NCBI RefSeq assembly: GCF_011762185.1
Contig: NZ_JAASQJ010000003.1
Coordinates: 434,001-498,000 of the forward strand
Length of the DNA: 64,000 nt
Direction of reading: 5' to 3'
From: Dyadobacter arcticus
Lineage (GTDB): Bacteria; Bacteroidota; Bacteroidia; Cytophagales; Spirosomataceae
The notes beneath the pieces are model-generated. The model saw only the letters and a program-made list of their open reading frames with translations. It searched no databases and was not told where the DNA came from. Of the stretch, positions 9,393 through 18,513 are shown piece after piece (position 1 is the stretch's first letter; every line of letters begins with the position of its first letter). The translations under genes and the position numbers were made by a program.

Positions 9393-11219
9393 ATGATGTT
9401 ATTTAAAAGACTGCTTTTACTTTCGGTTTTTGCAACTGTCAGTAATTACGTAAATGGTCAGAAAATAAGTTATGAAGTTTCATTTCCAAATCTTGCGCAT
9501 CATGAAGCCAGCATCGCAATTACGGTTACTGAGGCGTCTCAAAAAGAGCTGACCTTTCGGATGAGCAGGTCTTCTCCCGGGCGTTATGCCACGCATGAAT
9601 ATGGTAAAAATATTTACGATGTGAGTGCCTCGGACAAATCGGGCAACCCGCTGCCAATCGAACGGACGGATGGAGACATTTACAAAGTTTCAGGAATCAA
9701 TGGTTTTGCCAAAGTGCAGTACACGCTTTACGCAAACCATGCCGACGGTACCTACGCCGGATTGGATCAAAATAGTGTGCATTTGAATATGCCCGCCACT
9801 TTTATGTGGGTTAGGGAGTTACAAAAAGCGCCGATGGAAGTAAAATTCAATTTGCCTGAAAATTCCAAATGGATCATTGCTACGCAGCTTAAAGCAACCA
9901 ATAAAGCAAATATTTTCACTGCACCTGATCTTCAATATTTCATGGATTCGCCTGTAAAGATTGGCAAGTTGATTGTTAAGGAATGGGCATTAGACAATCC
10001 CGGACAGAAAAAATCGCAATTCCGTATTGCACTTGAAGTGACTGCAAATGATTCACTGGCTGACAGTTTTGCATTAAAAGTGAAGCGGATCACGCAGGAA
10101 GCTCAGACGGTTTTTGGCGAATTTCCGGTATTTGAAACGGGGAACTACACTTTTCTTGCCAGTATTAATCCGTATGTCAAAGGGGATGGTATGGAACACC
10201 GAAACAGTACAATGATTTCCATTCCAGTCACTTTTAATGCTTCCAATAATCTCCTGGGCGTTTTTTCTCACGAATTTTTCCACACCTGGAATGTAGAGCG
10301 GATCAGGCCGAAGACGCTGGAACCTTTTAATTTTGAGAAAAGCAATATGAGTTTTGAATTGTGGTTTGCAGAGGGATTTACGCAATACTACGGCGAGTTA
10401 TTAATAGAGCGCGCCGGTTTTGACTCACCTGAGGGTTACTGCAATGAACTGACTGATTTGGTAAACACCAAAGAAAACACCGCTGGCGCCAGACGCATTT
10501 CGCCTGTTCAGGCAAGTTGCCAGGCGGTTTTTGTAGATGCTGGTGTGGCGATCGATAAAACGAATTATCCAAATACTTACACTTCTTACTATCCATATGG
10601 TGCCTCCATTGCATTGGCGCTTGATCTCGAACTTCGGAGGAAGGGGATGACCCTGGATGGATTTATGAAATTGCTTTGGCAAAAACATGGCAAAACGGAA
10701 GTAGCTTATCAGGTACCTGATTTACAAGCTATTCTGGAAATGTATTCAAAGGATAAACCGTTTGCCGAAGATTTTTTTAAAAAGTATATCAATGGTCACG
10801 AATCATTTGACTATGCCCCATTGCTTCAGATGGCAGGCCTAGCTTTAAAAAAACAGTTTGAAGGTCAGGCTTGGATTGGCGATATGCGTTACAAGGAAGG
10901 ATCGGAGCTTACGATTTTGAGCAACACGATCATGGGTTCTCCGCTTTATGCAGCAGGTTTAGATATTGATGATCAAATTTTGAAGGTTGACGGAAAAACG
11001 CTAGGGTCACAAGCGGAATTAATGGCAATTCTTAAATCACATAAGCCAGGTGAAAAAGTAACCGTCGATTATGTGCACCGTGGAAATGCCAAATCTGCCG
11101 AGATGACCCTAATTGAAAACCCAAGACTTTTAGTCGTTTTAAATGAAAATGCAAATCTGCCGGTCAGCGATGAGATGAAAAAGTTTAGAAAGGATTGGCT
11201 TGGTAGTAAGGTAAAATAG
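9393..11219 (+). CDS. M61-family metallopeptidase (glycyl aminopeptidase-like) with PDZ domain
   Basis: A signal peptide (residues 1-22) is followed by an M61 N-terminal beta domain, the catalytic zinc site HEFFH (293-297) in SHEFFHTWNVERIRP, the downstream Glu327 in WFAEGFTQYY, and a PDZ domain at about 505-585 (GSPLYAAGLDIDDQILKVDG). This is the standard layout of the family, which cleaves N-terminal Gly or Ala and may act in periplasmic protein turnover. The 608-residue length is typical. The start could equally be the second Met codon (9396). It is a single gene, divergent from DUF1080-lspA and followed by a strong terminator. Confidence 0.93.
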   Translation: MMLFKRLLLLSVFATVSNYVNGQKISYEVSFPNLAHHEASIAITVTEASQKELTFRMSRSSPGRYATHEYGKNIYDVSASDKSGNPLPIERTDGDIYKVSGINGFAKVQYTLYANHADGTYAGLDQNSVHLNMPATFMWVRELQKAPMEVKFNLPENSKWIIATQLKATNKANIFTAPDLQYFMDSPVKIGKLIVKEWALDNPGQKKSQFRIALEVTANDSLADSFALKVKRITQEAQTVFGEFPVFETGNYTFLASINPYVKGDGMEHRNSTMISIPVTFNASNNLLGVFSHEFFHTWNVERIRPKTLEPFNFEKSNMSFELWFAEGFTQYYGELLIERAGFDSPEGYCNELTDLVNTKENTAGARRISPVQASCQAVFVDAGVAIDKTNYPNTYTSYYPYGASIALALDLELRRKGMTLDGFMKLLWQKHGKTEVAYQVPDLQAILEMYSKDKPFAEDFFKKYINGHESFDYAPLLQMAGLALKKQFEGQAWIGDMRYKEGSELTILSNTIMGSPLYAAGLDIDDQILKVDGKTLGSQAELMAILKSHKPGEKVTVDYVHRGNAKSAEMTLIENPRLLVVLNENANLPVSDEMKKFRKDWLGSKVK

Positions 11220-11237
11220 TTGAGTGACTGTTAACGG

Positions 11238-11279
11238 AAGCGAGGCCGGATTTTCAAGTCCGGCCTCGCTTTTTTTTCT
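11238..11279. terminator. Intrinsic terminator after the M61 peptidase gene
   Basis: A 13-bp GC-rich stem (AAGCGAGGCCGGA and its complement) with an 8-base loop, followed by a T8 tract. It ends the M61 transcript; the A-rich left flank is short, so it acts mainly on the plus strand, although the minus-strand gene converging here may also use it. Confidence 0.85.
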
Positions 11280-11296
11280 TCAAGTCAATTCGCAAC

Positions 11297-14200
11297 TCAC
11301 TTTATAAGCAGCAATTTTTTCGTCTCGATCTGGTTGCCGTTTTTGATTTGTAAAAGGTAGATACCAGCCGGAGCGTCACTGATACGGATTTTCTCATGAT
11401 GGTCACCCTTGCCTTTTAGTTTCTGGGTGAACCAGTTTTTACCATGTAAATCGGTAACATTAATAGTCGTCTCATTTCCCGTTGAGATATTGAAATTGAC
11501 CTCGAAATCGGAAGAAGACGGGTTCGGAAATACGCGGAGCGCTTCTTTAAAAGTATTGCCATCCTTCACCGCTAACTCCGGCGCAGCCGTTCTTATGTTT
11601 GTTTGACCATTGCCCGTCACGCAGATTTTGTCCTGACGAACTGCGAAGCCTGGAAGTCCCTGGATCCGCACGATGTTGTTGCCCTGGCTTAGGGTAACAT
11701 TGATTGTTTCTTCCCTGTTAACAATGTTCCAGGAATGGGTTGACGGTAACTTCACAGATGGCTTAATGACATTTCCATTGGAAGAAATGCTGATAAAGGC
11801 GTCTTCATTTGAATAATACACGAGTTTGAGCTGATAATTTCCCGCGGATGGGACGCCATTAACGGCATAATCAACATAATGGTTATAATTGTTCTGGTCA
11901 CCACGCGTACGTCCTCCGGATGCATTCGGATCACTGCTTATTGGTCCGTTACCATTGGAATTTTCGGCTTCTTGGCAAATGCTGATCGGCTGGCCGGTCG
12001 TTGGCGGCTGGCAGGAGGTAACAGTAATGGCAGCAGACGCTGTTTTTGGGCTGCAACCTGCTTTGGAAGCAGTTACGGTATAGCTGAATGAGCCATTCGC
12101 AGCCGGTGCATTCGCATTCACCGATTTTCCTGAAAGGTTAATGCCGTTTCCGCTCCACTGATAAGCGACTGCAGCACAATCAGCGCCCGAGCAATCGGCT
12201 GTCAGGCTGAAAGTAGCAGAGCAGGCTGGTGTGGCATTGGACCGACTAGCCGTAACATTGAAATTGCAGGTTGCAGGGGTAGGATCATCAGCAACTACGC
12301 GGACCACCAAATTCGACGTTTTGTCTGCGCAACCTGCTTTCGAAGCAGTTAACGTGTAAGTATAGTCTCCCGGAGTAACTGGCGCATTGATGCTCACATT
12401 TGCACCAGTGTAGTTAATTGTATTCCCGGTCCATTTAAATGTGGCACCTCCACAATCAGCACCAGAGCAATTAGCTGCTAATGCGATTGTTTGCTGAGGC
12501 TTGTAGGACTGTGCGTTGGCGGAGGGTGCAATCGCGTAATTGCAGGTTATCGGTTGGGGATTGCCTGAACCTTGTCCCGTCACGCAAATCCGGTCCTGGC
12601 GGACAGGGGCGCCCGGTAAGCCCTGAATGCGTATAACATTGTTACCCTGGCTGAGTGTCACATTGATCGTTTCTTCCCGGTTAACGATGTTCCAAGAACT
12701 GGTGGCAGGCAATGTAACTGAAGAAATAATGGTATTCCCATTGGATGAAATAGCGACACGGGCGTTGTCATTTGCATAATACAGGATTTTAAGCTTGTAA
12801 GTCCCGGCCGAAGGAACGCCATTGACAGAATAATCAACATAGTGATTATAGTTATTCTGGTCACCACGCGTAAGTCCTCCCGATGCATTCGGATCACCGC
12901 TTATTGGCCCATTACCGTTTGAATTCTCCGCTTCCAGGCAAACGCTGATCGGTTGGCCGGTCGTTGGAGGCTGGCAGGAATTAACGTTAATGGATGCAGA
13001 CGCTGTTTTTGGGTTGCATCCTGCTTTGGAAGCAGTTACCGTATAGCTGAATGAGCCATTCGCAGCTGGTGCATTCACATTCACCGATTTCCCTGAAAGA
13101 TTAATACCGTTTCCGCTCCATTGGTAAGTTATCGCGTTACAATCGGCGCCGGAACATTCAGCTGTGAGACTGAAAGAAGCCGAGCAGGCTGGGGTAGCAT
13201 TCGAAGGGTTTGCGCTAACATTGAAATCACACGTTGCCGGGGTAGGGCCGTCAGCCACGATATGAACAATCACATTTGACGTTTTATCAGCGCAGCCTGC
13301 TTTGGAAGCAGATAATGTATAAGTGTAATCTCCCGGTGTTGCAGGTGCATTGATATTTGCAGAAGAACCAGAAACATTTGCTCCATTTCCTGTCCATTTA
13401 TAAGAAACACTTGCACAATCAGCACCGGAGCAGTTGGCGTTCAACGTCATGGACACATTTGGTTTATAAGACTGTGCGTTTGCAGAAGGTGCAATCGCGA
13501 AATTGCAGGTTACAGGTTGAGGGTTTCCTGAACCTTGTCCGGTTACGCAAATACGGTCCTGGCGAAGGGAAACGCCCGGTAAGCCCTGAATACGTATCAC
13601 ATTATTACCTTGGCTGAGCGTCACATTGATTGTTTCTTCCCGGTTAACGATGTTCCATGAACCGGTGGCAGGAAAGGTTACCGAAGAAATGATGGTATTT
13701 CCATTGGATGAGATTGTAGCTCTGGCGTTACTACTGGCGAAATACAGGAGTTTGAGTTGATATTGGCCCGAGGAAGGTACGCCGTTAACGGCATAATCAA
13801 CATAATGGTTATAGTTATTCTGGTCACCACGCGTAAGTCCGCCCGATGCATTCGGATCACCGCTTATGGGCCCGCTACCATTTGAATTTTCCGCTTCCAG
13901 GCAAATGCTGATCGGCTGGCCGGTTGTTGGAGGCTGGCAGGAGGTAACGGTTATGGAAGCAGACGCTGTTTTTGGATTGCACCCAGCTTTGGACGCTGTT
14001 ACCGTATAGCTGAATGATCCATTGGCAGTTGGTGCGTTCACATTCACCGATTTCCCTGACAGATTAATACCGTTTCCGCTCCATTGGTAAGTTACCGCGG
14101 CACAATCGGCGCCGGAACATTCAGCGGTGAGATTGAAAGACGCCGAGCATGTTGGGGTTGCATTGGAAGGGCTTGCGGCGATATTGAAATCGCAATTAGC

Positions 14201-15391
14201 AGAAACCGGAGGGACCGGAAGTGGAGGAACTTTGGCCATTAATGGCTCCGCATTTTTTAGAATATTCGTAGAAACATTCGTAATCGCGTCCCTCCAAAGC
14301 TCTGCTGCCCTTTGTTGACCATTCTCATTGAAATGAAGTCCGTCATACCGCCCTGAATCATCGATTGAATTTAGGTTTGCCCCTCGAAAAACATTAGGAA
14401 CTGTTGCAATCAAGGATTCCTGGCCGCTTGTGATTGAGAGATTAACTCCTTTATTATAACATGAAGTAGCAACCATCCAGGCAAGTTTTGAGAAGAAGGA
14501 TTCCTCCCTTGTCTTTTCGATGACTTTCTGATTTCTGAATTTAAATCCTTCCCCATCGGTATCTTGGTCATTAACGCCGTGCATGGACAAGATTGCCCTT
14601 AAGCCGGTTTGGGGAGCGTATTTACTTAGGGTGTTTCTGATGTTGACATAAGGCATCCTAATGTTGAAGTTAATAAATCCATGGTCGAAGGGAATATCAT
14701 ATGCTGCTTTGTAAGTTTGATCCATGCTACTTCCGCCAAAAGCTGCACTGTAAAATAGTACAGGAACATTCAATGCGCCTGGACTTACAAGCAAATCACC
14801 AAGTTTTGACCATAACCATGGATACCCCGCCATTGGTGCTATTCCACAAGTTTGACATAGTTGACTTGGCAGTAACGCTGGCAGGTCTTCGGGTTTGCCG
14901 CTACGTAAATATTTTTCGTGCAATGCATCATCACTTCTAATGTTGATCGAATTAACCAAATCACTGCCTGCCCCAGTCATTGGACTATTTGCGGCTTCGG
15001 CATTTGAATGCCCAACAATCAAAAAAACTTCGCCTACACCTACTTTTTCTACATTTGCTGTTGCGCCAACCTGCTTTCCATCTTTCATGCCCCGAACTTC
15101 GAGATCATAGCGACCACCGGTCGCGATGACGGATCCTGAAAAGACATTGCCGCTTACTGATCCGGATATTTGCGTCCAATTTACCTCAACGCCTGGTTCC
15201 CCTGGGCGGTTTTTCAAACGAGCCTCAACTTTGTCAATTGCTGCAGTGTATGTACCTGTGATGAAAACATTAGCATTACCCTCCGTGTTTCTTTGAAAAA
15301 CCATTCTTGAAGGTGGAAACTTAATGTCAATTTGAGCAAAGCCAGAAATCGAAGTGAAAACTAGCAATAGGAATGTAAAAGTTGAACGCAT
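11297..15391 (-). CDS. Secreted SGNH-type esterase with three CBM6 modules and T9SS tail
   Basis: This 1364-residue exported protein has a signal peptide (1-19), an N-terminal beta region (20-115), an SGNH/SASA-like esterase domain (about 118-385) with a GHSN block at 127-130 (Ser129) and YDGLHF (Asp350, His353), then repeats. The repeat unit is Ig/PKD-like domain A (about 400-485), a CBM6 carbohydrate-binding module (496-617) and Ig-like domain B (629-713), repeated every 321 residues (starts at 400, 721, 1042); the third copy lacks domain B. A T9SS type A sorting domain ends it (about 1275-1364, VFPNPSSSDFEV to ETKKLLLIK). It probably deacetylates plant or other polysaccharides at the cell surface. 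The catalytic activity is inferred from block I and V residues only. Confidence 0.85.
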   Translation of the reverse strand: MRSTFTFLLLVFTSISGFAQIDIKFPPSRMVFQRNTEGNANVFITGTYTAAIDKVEARLKNRPGEPGVEVNWTQISGSVSGNVFSGSVIATGGRYDLEVRGMKDGKQVGATANVEKVGVGEVFLIVGHSNAEAANSPMTGAGSDLVNSINIRSDDALHEKYLRSGKPEDLPALLPSQLCQTCGIAPMAGYPWLWSKLGDLLVSPGALNVPVLFYSAAFGGSSMDQTYKAAYDIPFDHGFINFNIRMPYVNIRNTLSKYAPQTGLRAILSMHGVNDQDTDGEGFKFRNQKVIEKTREESFFSKLAWMVATSCYNKGVNLSITSGQESLIATVPNVFRGANLNSIDDSGRYDGLHFNENGQQRAAELWRDAITNVSTNILKNAEPLMAKVPPLPVPPVSANCDFNIAASPSNATPTCSASFNLTAECSGADCAAVTYQWSGNGINLSGKSVNVNAPTANGSFSYTVTASKAGCNPKTASASITVTSCQPPTTGQPISICLEAENSNGSGPISGDPNASGGLTRGDQNNYNHYVDYAVNGVPSSGQYQLKLLYFASSNARATISSNGNTIISSVTFPATGSWNIVNREETINVTLSQGNNVIRIQGLPGVSLRQDRICVTGQGSGNPQPVTCNFAIAPSANAQSYKPNVSMTLNANCSGADCASVSYKWTGNGANVSGSSANINAPATPGDYTYTLSASKAGCADKTSNVIVHIVADGPTPATCDFNVSANPSNATPACSASFSLTAECSGADCNAITYQWSGNGINLSGKSVNVNAPAANGSFSYTVTASKAGCNPKTASASINVNSCQPPTTGQPISVCLEAENSNGNGPISGDPNASGGLTRGDQNNYNHYVDYSVNGVPSAGTYKLKILYYANDNARVAISSNGNTIISSVTLPATSSWNIVNREETINVTLSQGNNVIRIQGLPGAPVRQDRICVTGQGSGNPQPITCNYAIAPSANAQSYKPQQTIALAANCSGADCGGATFKWTGNTINYTGANVSINAPVTPGDYTYTLTASKAGCADKTSNLVVRVVADDPTPATCNFNVTASRSNATPACSATFSLTADCSGADCAAVAYQWSGNGINLSGKSVNANAPAANGSFSYTVTASKAGCSPKTASAAITVTSCQPPTTGQPISICQEAENSNGNGPISSDPNASGGRTRGDQNNYNHYVDYAVNGVPSAGNYQLKLVYYSNEDAFISISSNGNVIKPSVKLPSTHSWNIVNREETINVTLSQGNNIVRIQGLPGFAVRQDKICVTGNGQTNIRTAAPELAVKDGNTFKEALRVFPNPSSSDFEVNFNISTGNETTINVTDLHGKNWFTQKLKGKGDHHEKIRISDAPAGIYLLQIKNGNQIETKKLLLIK
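11614..14194 (-). repeat. 963-bp tandem coding repeat (2.7 copies)
   Basis: Within the SGNH/CBM6 gene, units begin at 14194, 13231 and 12268 (minus strand), exactly 963 bp apart; the third stops near 11614, where the sorting domain begins. Long stretches are identical or almost so at protein level (for example GDQNNYNHYVDY and WNIVNREETINVTLSQGNN in all three). This indicates recent duplication or ongoing homogenisation. Confidence 0.9.
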
Positions 15392-15595
15392 AAGACAGTT
15401 GGTTAGAATGCATGATGAAGTAAGATTCCATTTTCAAGAAACGATATTATCAGGAAATGATCGGGAGGGGTACTAAATCGGGAGGTGCCGTAAAATTATA
15501 ATATTTGACCAATCTTATGTAACCGTCAAGCAATTAAATTTATCCGCTGAATAAGAATTGGTCGACATTTGAGGTTATTAGGTGATCGAAACCTT

Positions 15596-16366
15596 TCAAC
15601 CTTGCTTTTCAGACAAGTATTTCCAGTATCGCCGTGGCACATGGCGGATGTGAAGTTTCATATTTTTTCGGGAAGGGATATTGGTGCTGCGGAAGTAGTC
15701 TTTCCAAAGAACGGAATACAGCTCTTCCTGTGGATCGAGAAATTGCTCCGGCAATGCATTTAGGTTAGACGACATTTCGGAAGAAAAATCAAAAGCAATT
15801 TCTTCTACTTTATCGAGGTCGTAAAACAGACCGTACTTCCTTTTTAAATCATAAATGATCCATTTTTGGTCGGCATACCGATTTTGGAAATGTTCGATTA
15901 AGAGGGGGAGTACATTATAATCAGGCTCAATGTGGGCGTAGAAAATGTCATCGGATGTTTTTTGAAAGCGGATGAAAGCTTCCATTCTGTGTTTTTCCCG
16001 ATGGACCTTATGGCTCATTTGTGAGATCGCCAATACATACTTATTTCCGTAATTTTCTTCCGCTCCCTCCGCATTATCAATAATGTATCGGGCGAATTCA
16101 AATAAATCCTGAAATATGTCCGGCTGCTCAGATAAAAAGGCTTTATAAAAATGCAGCATCCATTCTTTACCCAGCTTTTTCTTCAAGCCATTCCAAACTC
16201 TCCTGGCTTTTTCGTCCTCACTAACCACTGTAAAACAATTATTGAATACATCCGGCAGATAATGTTCCTTACTGACCAATTTTATGGATTTCGTTTTTCT
16301 CTGATAGAAATAGAAAACAGAAGTAAGCAAACCCTCCAATGTTCCGTCGAAAAGATACGTTTCCAT
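15596..16366 (-). CDS. TIGR03915-family DNA repair/metabolism protein (partner of radical SAM enzyme)
   Basis: The protein (256 residues) has the family's typical opening, YLFDGTLEGLLTSVF, and the core HKVHREKHRMEAFIRF, FYAHIEPDYNVLPLL, HF..RYADQKWIIYDLKRKYGLFYD. This family (also described with DUF4130) is almost always encoded beside the TIGR03916 radical SAM protein, as here: its ATG overlaps the upstream TAA by one base. The pair is predicted to act in DNA repair or modification; the chemistry is not established to my knowledge. The C-terminal part contains WKDYFRSTNIPSR, commonly seen in the family. Confidence 0.9.
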   Translation of the reverse strand: METYLFDGTLEGLLTSVFYFYQRKTKSIKLVSKEHYLPDVFNNCFTVVSEDEKARRVWNGLKKKLGKEWMLHFYKAFLSEQPDIFQDLFEFARYIIDNAEGAEENYGNKYVLAISQMSHKVHREKHRMEAFIRFQKTSDDIFYAHIEPDYNVLPLLIEHFQNRYADQKWIIYDLKRKYGLFYDLDKVEEIAFDFSSEMSSNLNALPEQFLDPQEELYSVLWKDYFRSTNIPSRKNMKLHIRHVPRRYWKYLSEKQG

Positions 16367-17622
16367 TAAAACAGTGAAAGTTGATTGAATGGATTTTTGA
16401 GGTATTTGCTTTGGCCGTCCGCCAGAATAACCCCTTTGATATGACCTGCTTCATGGTCTTTTAATTGCACCGGACTGTCGGCGTAGCGGATAAAATGCTT
16501 GGCTTTGTTAAAGGAAAGGCCGATTTTTTTCAAGTTATCCTGATAAAGCCTGCCGAATTTTCGCGCTTGTACGATTTTCAGCGCGGACGCGACGCCAATG
16601 CCAGGGACTCGCAGGATCATCCGATAATCGGCCGTATTGACATCCACAGGGAACTGATCAAGATTCCGAAGCGCCCAACTTAACTTTGGATCTACATCAA
16701 CTTCCAGGTTCGGATAAGTATCGTTCAGGATTTCCTGCACATTGAATCCATAAAAACGCAATAACCAATCGGCCTGGTAAAGTCGGTTTTCCCGGATCAA
16801 TGGCGGCTGAGTTCCAATGATCGGTAATCGTTCATCATAACTGATCGGAATGTAGCCTGAATAATAAACCCGTTTTAAAGAAAAGCTTTTATAGAAGGCA
16901 TTGGCGGTATGCATGATTTCCTGATCAGTATCTGGCGTCGCGCCGATCACGATCTGGGTACTCTGGCCCGCAGGAACGAATTTCGGGACACTTTTAATCA
17001 GCGCTTTTTCGTCAGAGAATTGGGTAATGCTTTCCTGAATGTATTGTAGCGGTTTCTTGACTTCTGCATGTGACTTTTCAGGCGCTAACAACTTCAACCC
17101 CGTCTCGGTCGGCATTTCCAAGTTAATGCTCATCCTGTCGGCATATAATCCAGCTTCTTTCAGCAATTCTTCACTCGCGCCGGGAATAGTCTTTAAATGG
17201 ATATAACCATTGAAACGCTCCTCATTTCGAAGCTTTTTAACAATCCGGACCAACCTTTCCATGGTATAATCGGCATTTTTAAAAATACCGGAACTCAGGA
17301 AAAGACCTTCAATGTAATTTCGTCGGTAGAAATTCATTGTCAATTCTACAACTTCTTCAACAGTGAATGCAGCCCGCTTGATGTCATTGCTACGGCGGGA
17401 GACACAAAAGGCGCAATCGAAAATGCAGTGATTGGTAAGCAGGATTTTGAGAAGGGAAACACATCTCCCATCTTCGGTATAGGTGTGACAAATTCCAGTT
17501 CCGTGCGCATCGCCCAAACCTTTGTTTTCATTTTTTCTATTGCTGCCACTGGAAGAACAGGACACATCATATTTGGCAGCATCTGCCAAAATCCCCAACT
17601 TTTCCCGAATCCTGTCAAACAT
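16366..17622 (-). CDS. TIGR03916-family putative DNA modification/repair radical SAM protein
   Basis: The cluster-binding motif CIFDCAFC (Cys66, Cys70, Cys73) gives a CX3CX2C radical SAM signature, placed after GTGICHTYTEDGRCVSLLKI. The TIM-barrel core continues to about residue 290. The C-terminal part has a helix-hairpin-helix DNA-binding motif (VDVNTADYRMILRVPGIG, then ASALKIVQARK), consistent with action on DNA. The 418-residue length fits the family. It is the first gene of a two-gene unit with the TIGR03915 partner and is divergently transcribed from the TlpA-like gene across about 140 bp. Confidence 0.93.
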   Translation of the reverse strand: MFDRIREKLGILADAAKYDVSCSSSGSNRKNENKGLGDAHGTGICHTYTEDGRCVSLLKILLTNHCIFDCAFCVSRRSNDIKRAAFTVEEVVELTMNFYRRNYIEGLFLSSGIFKNADYTMERLVRIVKKLRNEERFNGYIHLKTIPGASEELLKEAGLYADRMSINLEMPTETGLKLLAPEKSHAEVKKPLQYIQESITQFSDEKALIKSVPKFVPAGQSTQIVIGATPDTDQEIMHTANAFYKSFSLKRVYYSGYIPISYDERLPIIGTQPPLIRENRLYQADWLLRFYGFNVQEILNDTYPNLEVDVDPKLSWALRNLDQFPVDVNTADYRMILRVPGIGVASALKIVQARKFGRLYQDNLKKIGLSFNKAKHFIRYADSPVQLKDHEAGHIKGVILADGQSKYLKNPFNQLSLF

Positions 17623-17716
17623 ATAAATTCAACTTAGTTAATTTCACCTGAAATATTTTGGCTCGTTATACAGTTATTACAACGTCACAACGCCCTATTT
17701 GTGTTCTAAAATATCA

Positions 17717-17724
17717 TAAATTTG
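17717..17724 (+). promoter_or_regulatory. Candidate -7 element (TAAATTTG) for the TlpA-like gene
   Basis: A perfect TAnnTTTG element, with a TTTG 15 bases upstream (17698-17701), a shorter spacing than the usual 19-21. It overlaps the first possible ATG-like start at 17722, which argues for translation from 17764 instead. Confidence 0.35.
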
Positions 17725-17763
17725 ATACTGAAACAATCATTTTTTACATTAAAAGTGTTCCAG

Positions 17764-18513
17764 ATGAGAATTAGTAAGATTGAGATTTTTATATCGCTCA
17801 TATTCACAATCTTAACCCTCAACGCAAATTGTCAATCTTCAGAAGAAAAAGTGACCCGCTATAACGGAAAGATCAGTCAGCAGTTTGTAATTAATAGGGA
17901 AACCATCATAATTGAGCATGCCACGGGGAAAAGGATCAGCTATGAGACTTATGATCAGATTCTGAGAAGCAATCCAGGCGTATTCAAAACCCAGCCAATA
18001 TTTGATAAGTACGGCAAACCATCCTCGTTTGAATTAATTAAAAGGAGCCAGCTGCAAATCCAGGATAACGGATCGGTCATGCATAATGCAGACCTAATGC
18101 CGGAAGTTGGGGAACCGTTGCCTCCGTTTGTGATGAAGGGTTTGGACGGAAAAGAATATATCTCAGAAAAATTGAAGGGCAAATATATTCTGCTGGGATT
18201 TTGGGTAAAGTATGAAAAACCGCTTTACACTTTTGCAAGTACCAAGGTGATTTCCAGTTTTATTGAAGAAAACAAACACCGCGGCGTGGAGATCGTTTCG
18301 TTGGGAACGACATTAAATACCGAAGAAGAATGCATGGAAGCGATCCCGAAACGCAATTGCGGATTTATCCCCGTGCCCGAATCTTACGGATTTAACCATC
18401 GATACAAAATCAGCGAAACACCTTATTTTATTTTGGTTGACAAAAAAGGCATTATAAAAGCGATGGCCTCGCATACGGAATTTTCGCAGATCAGCGAACT
18501 GATGCTAAGGTAA
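17764..18513 (+). CDS. Secreted TlpA/AhpC-like thioredoxin-fold protein without the CxxC
   Basis: From ATG 17764 a signal peptide (MRISKIEIFISLIFTILTLNANC) is followed by an unassigned N-terminal region and, from about residue 120, a thioredoxin-fold domain: GEPLPPFVMKGLDGKEY, LKGKYILLGFWVKYEK, GVEIVSLGTTLNTEEEC, then TPYFILVDKKGIIKA with the conserved cis-Pro segment. The usual WCxxC after the first core strand is WVKYEK, so the redox Cys pair is missing. It may be a binding or structural member rather than an oxidoreductase. An in-frame start at 17722 would add 14 residues before the signal peptide and is less likely. Its stop abuts the stop of the convergent GNAT gene. Confidence 0.8.
   Translation: MRISKIEIFISLIFTILTLNANCQSSEEKVTRYNGKISQQFVINRETIIIEHATGKRISYETYDQILRSNPGVFKTQPIFDKYGKPSSFELIKRSQLQIQDNGSVMHNADLMPEVGEPLPPFVMKGLDGKEYISEKLKGKYILLGFWVKYEKPLYTFASTKVISSFIEENKHRGVEIVSLGTTLNTEEECMEAIPKRNCGFIPVPESYGFNHRYKISETPYFILVDKKGIIKAMASHTEFSQISELMLR

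Noticed and set aside
12268-14194. Regular repeats considered as CRISPR or satellite DNA
   Set aside because: The 963-bp period is in frame with a secreted protein and encodes Ig and CBM6 domains; there are no short identical repeats with unique spacers.
14127-15110. Several plus-strand ORFs opposite the SGNH/CBM6 gene
   Set aside because: They are antisense frames of a well-supported gene with no family match.
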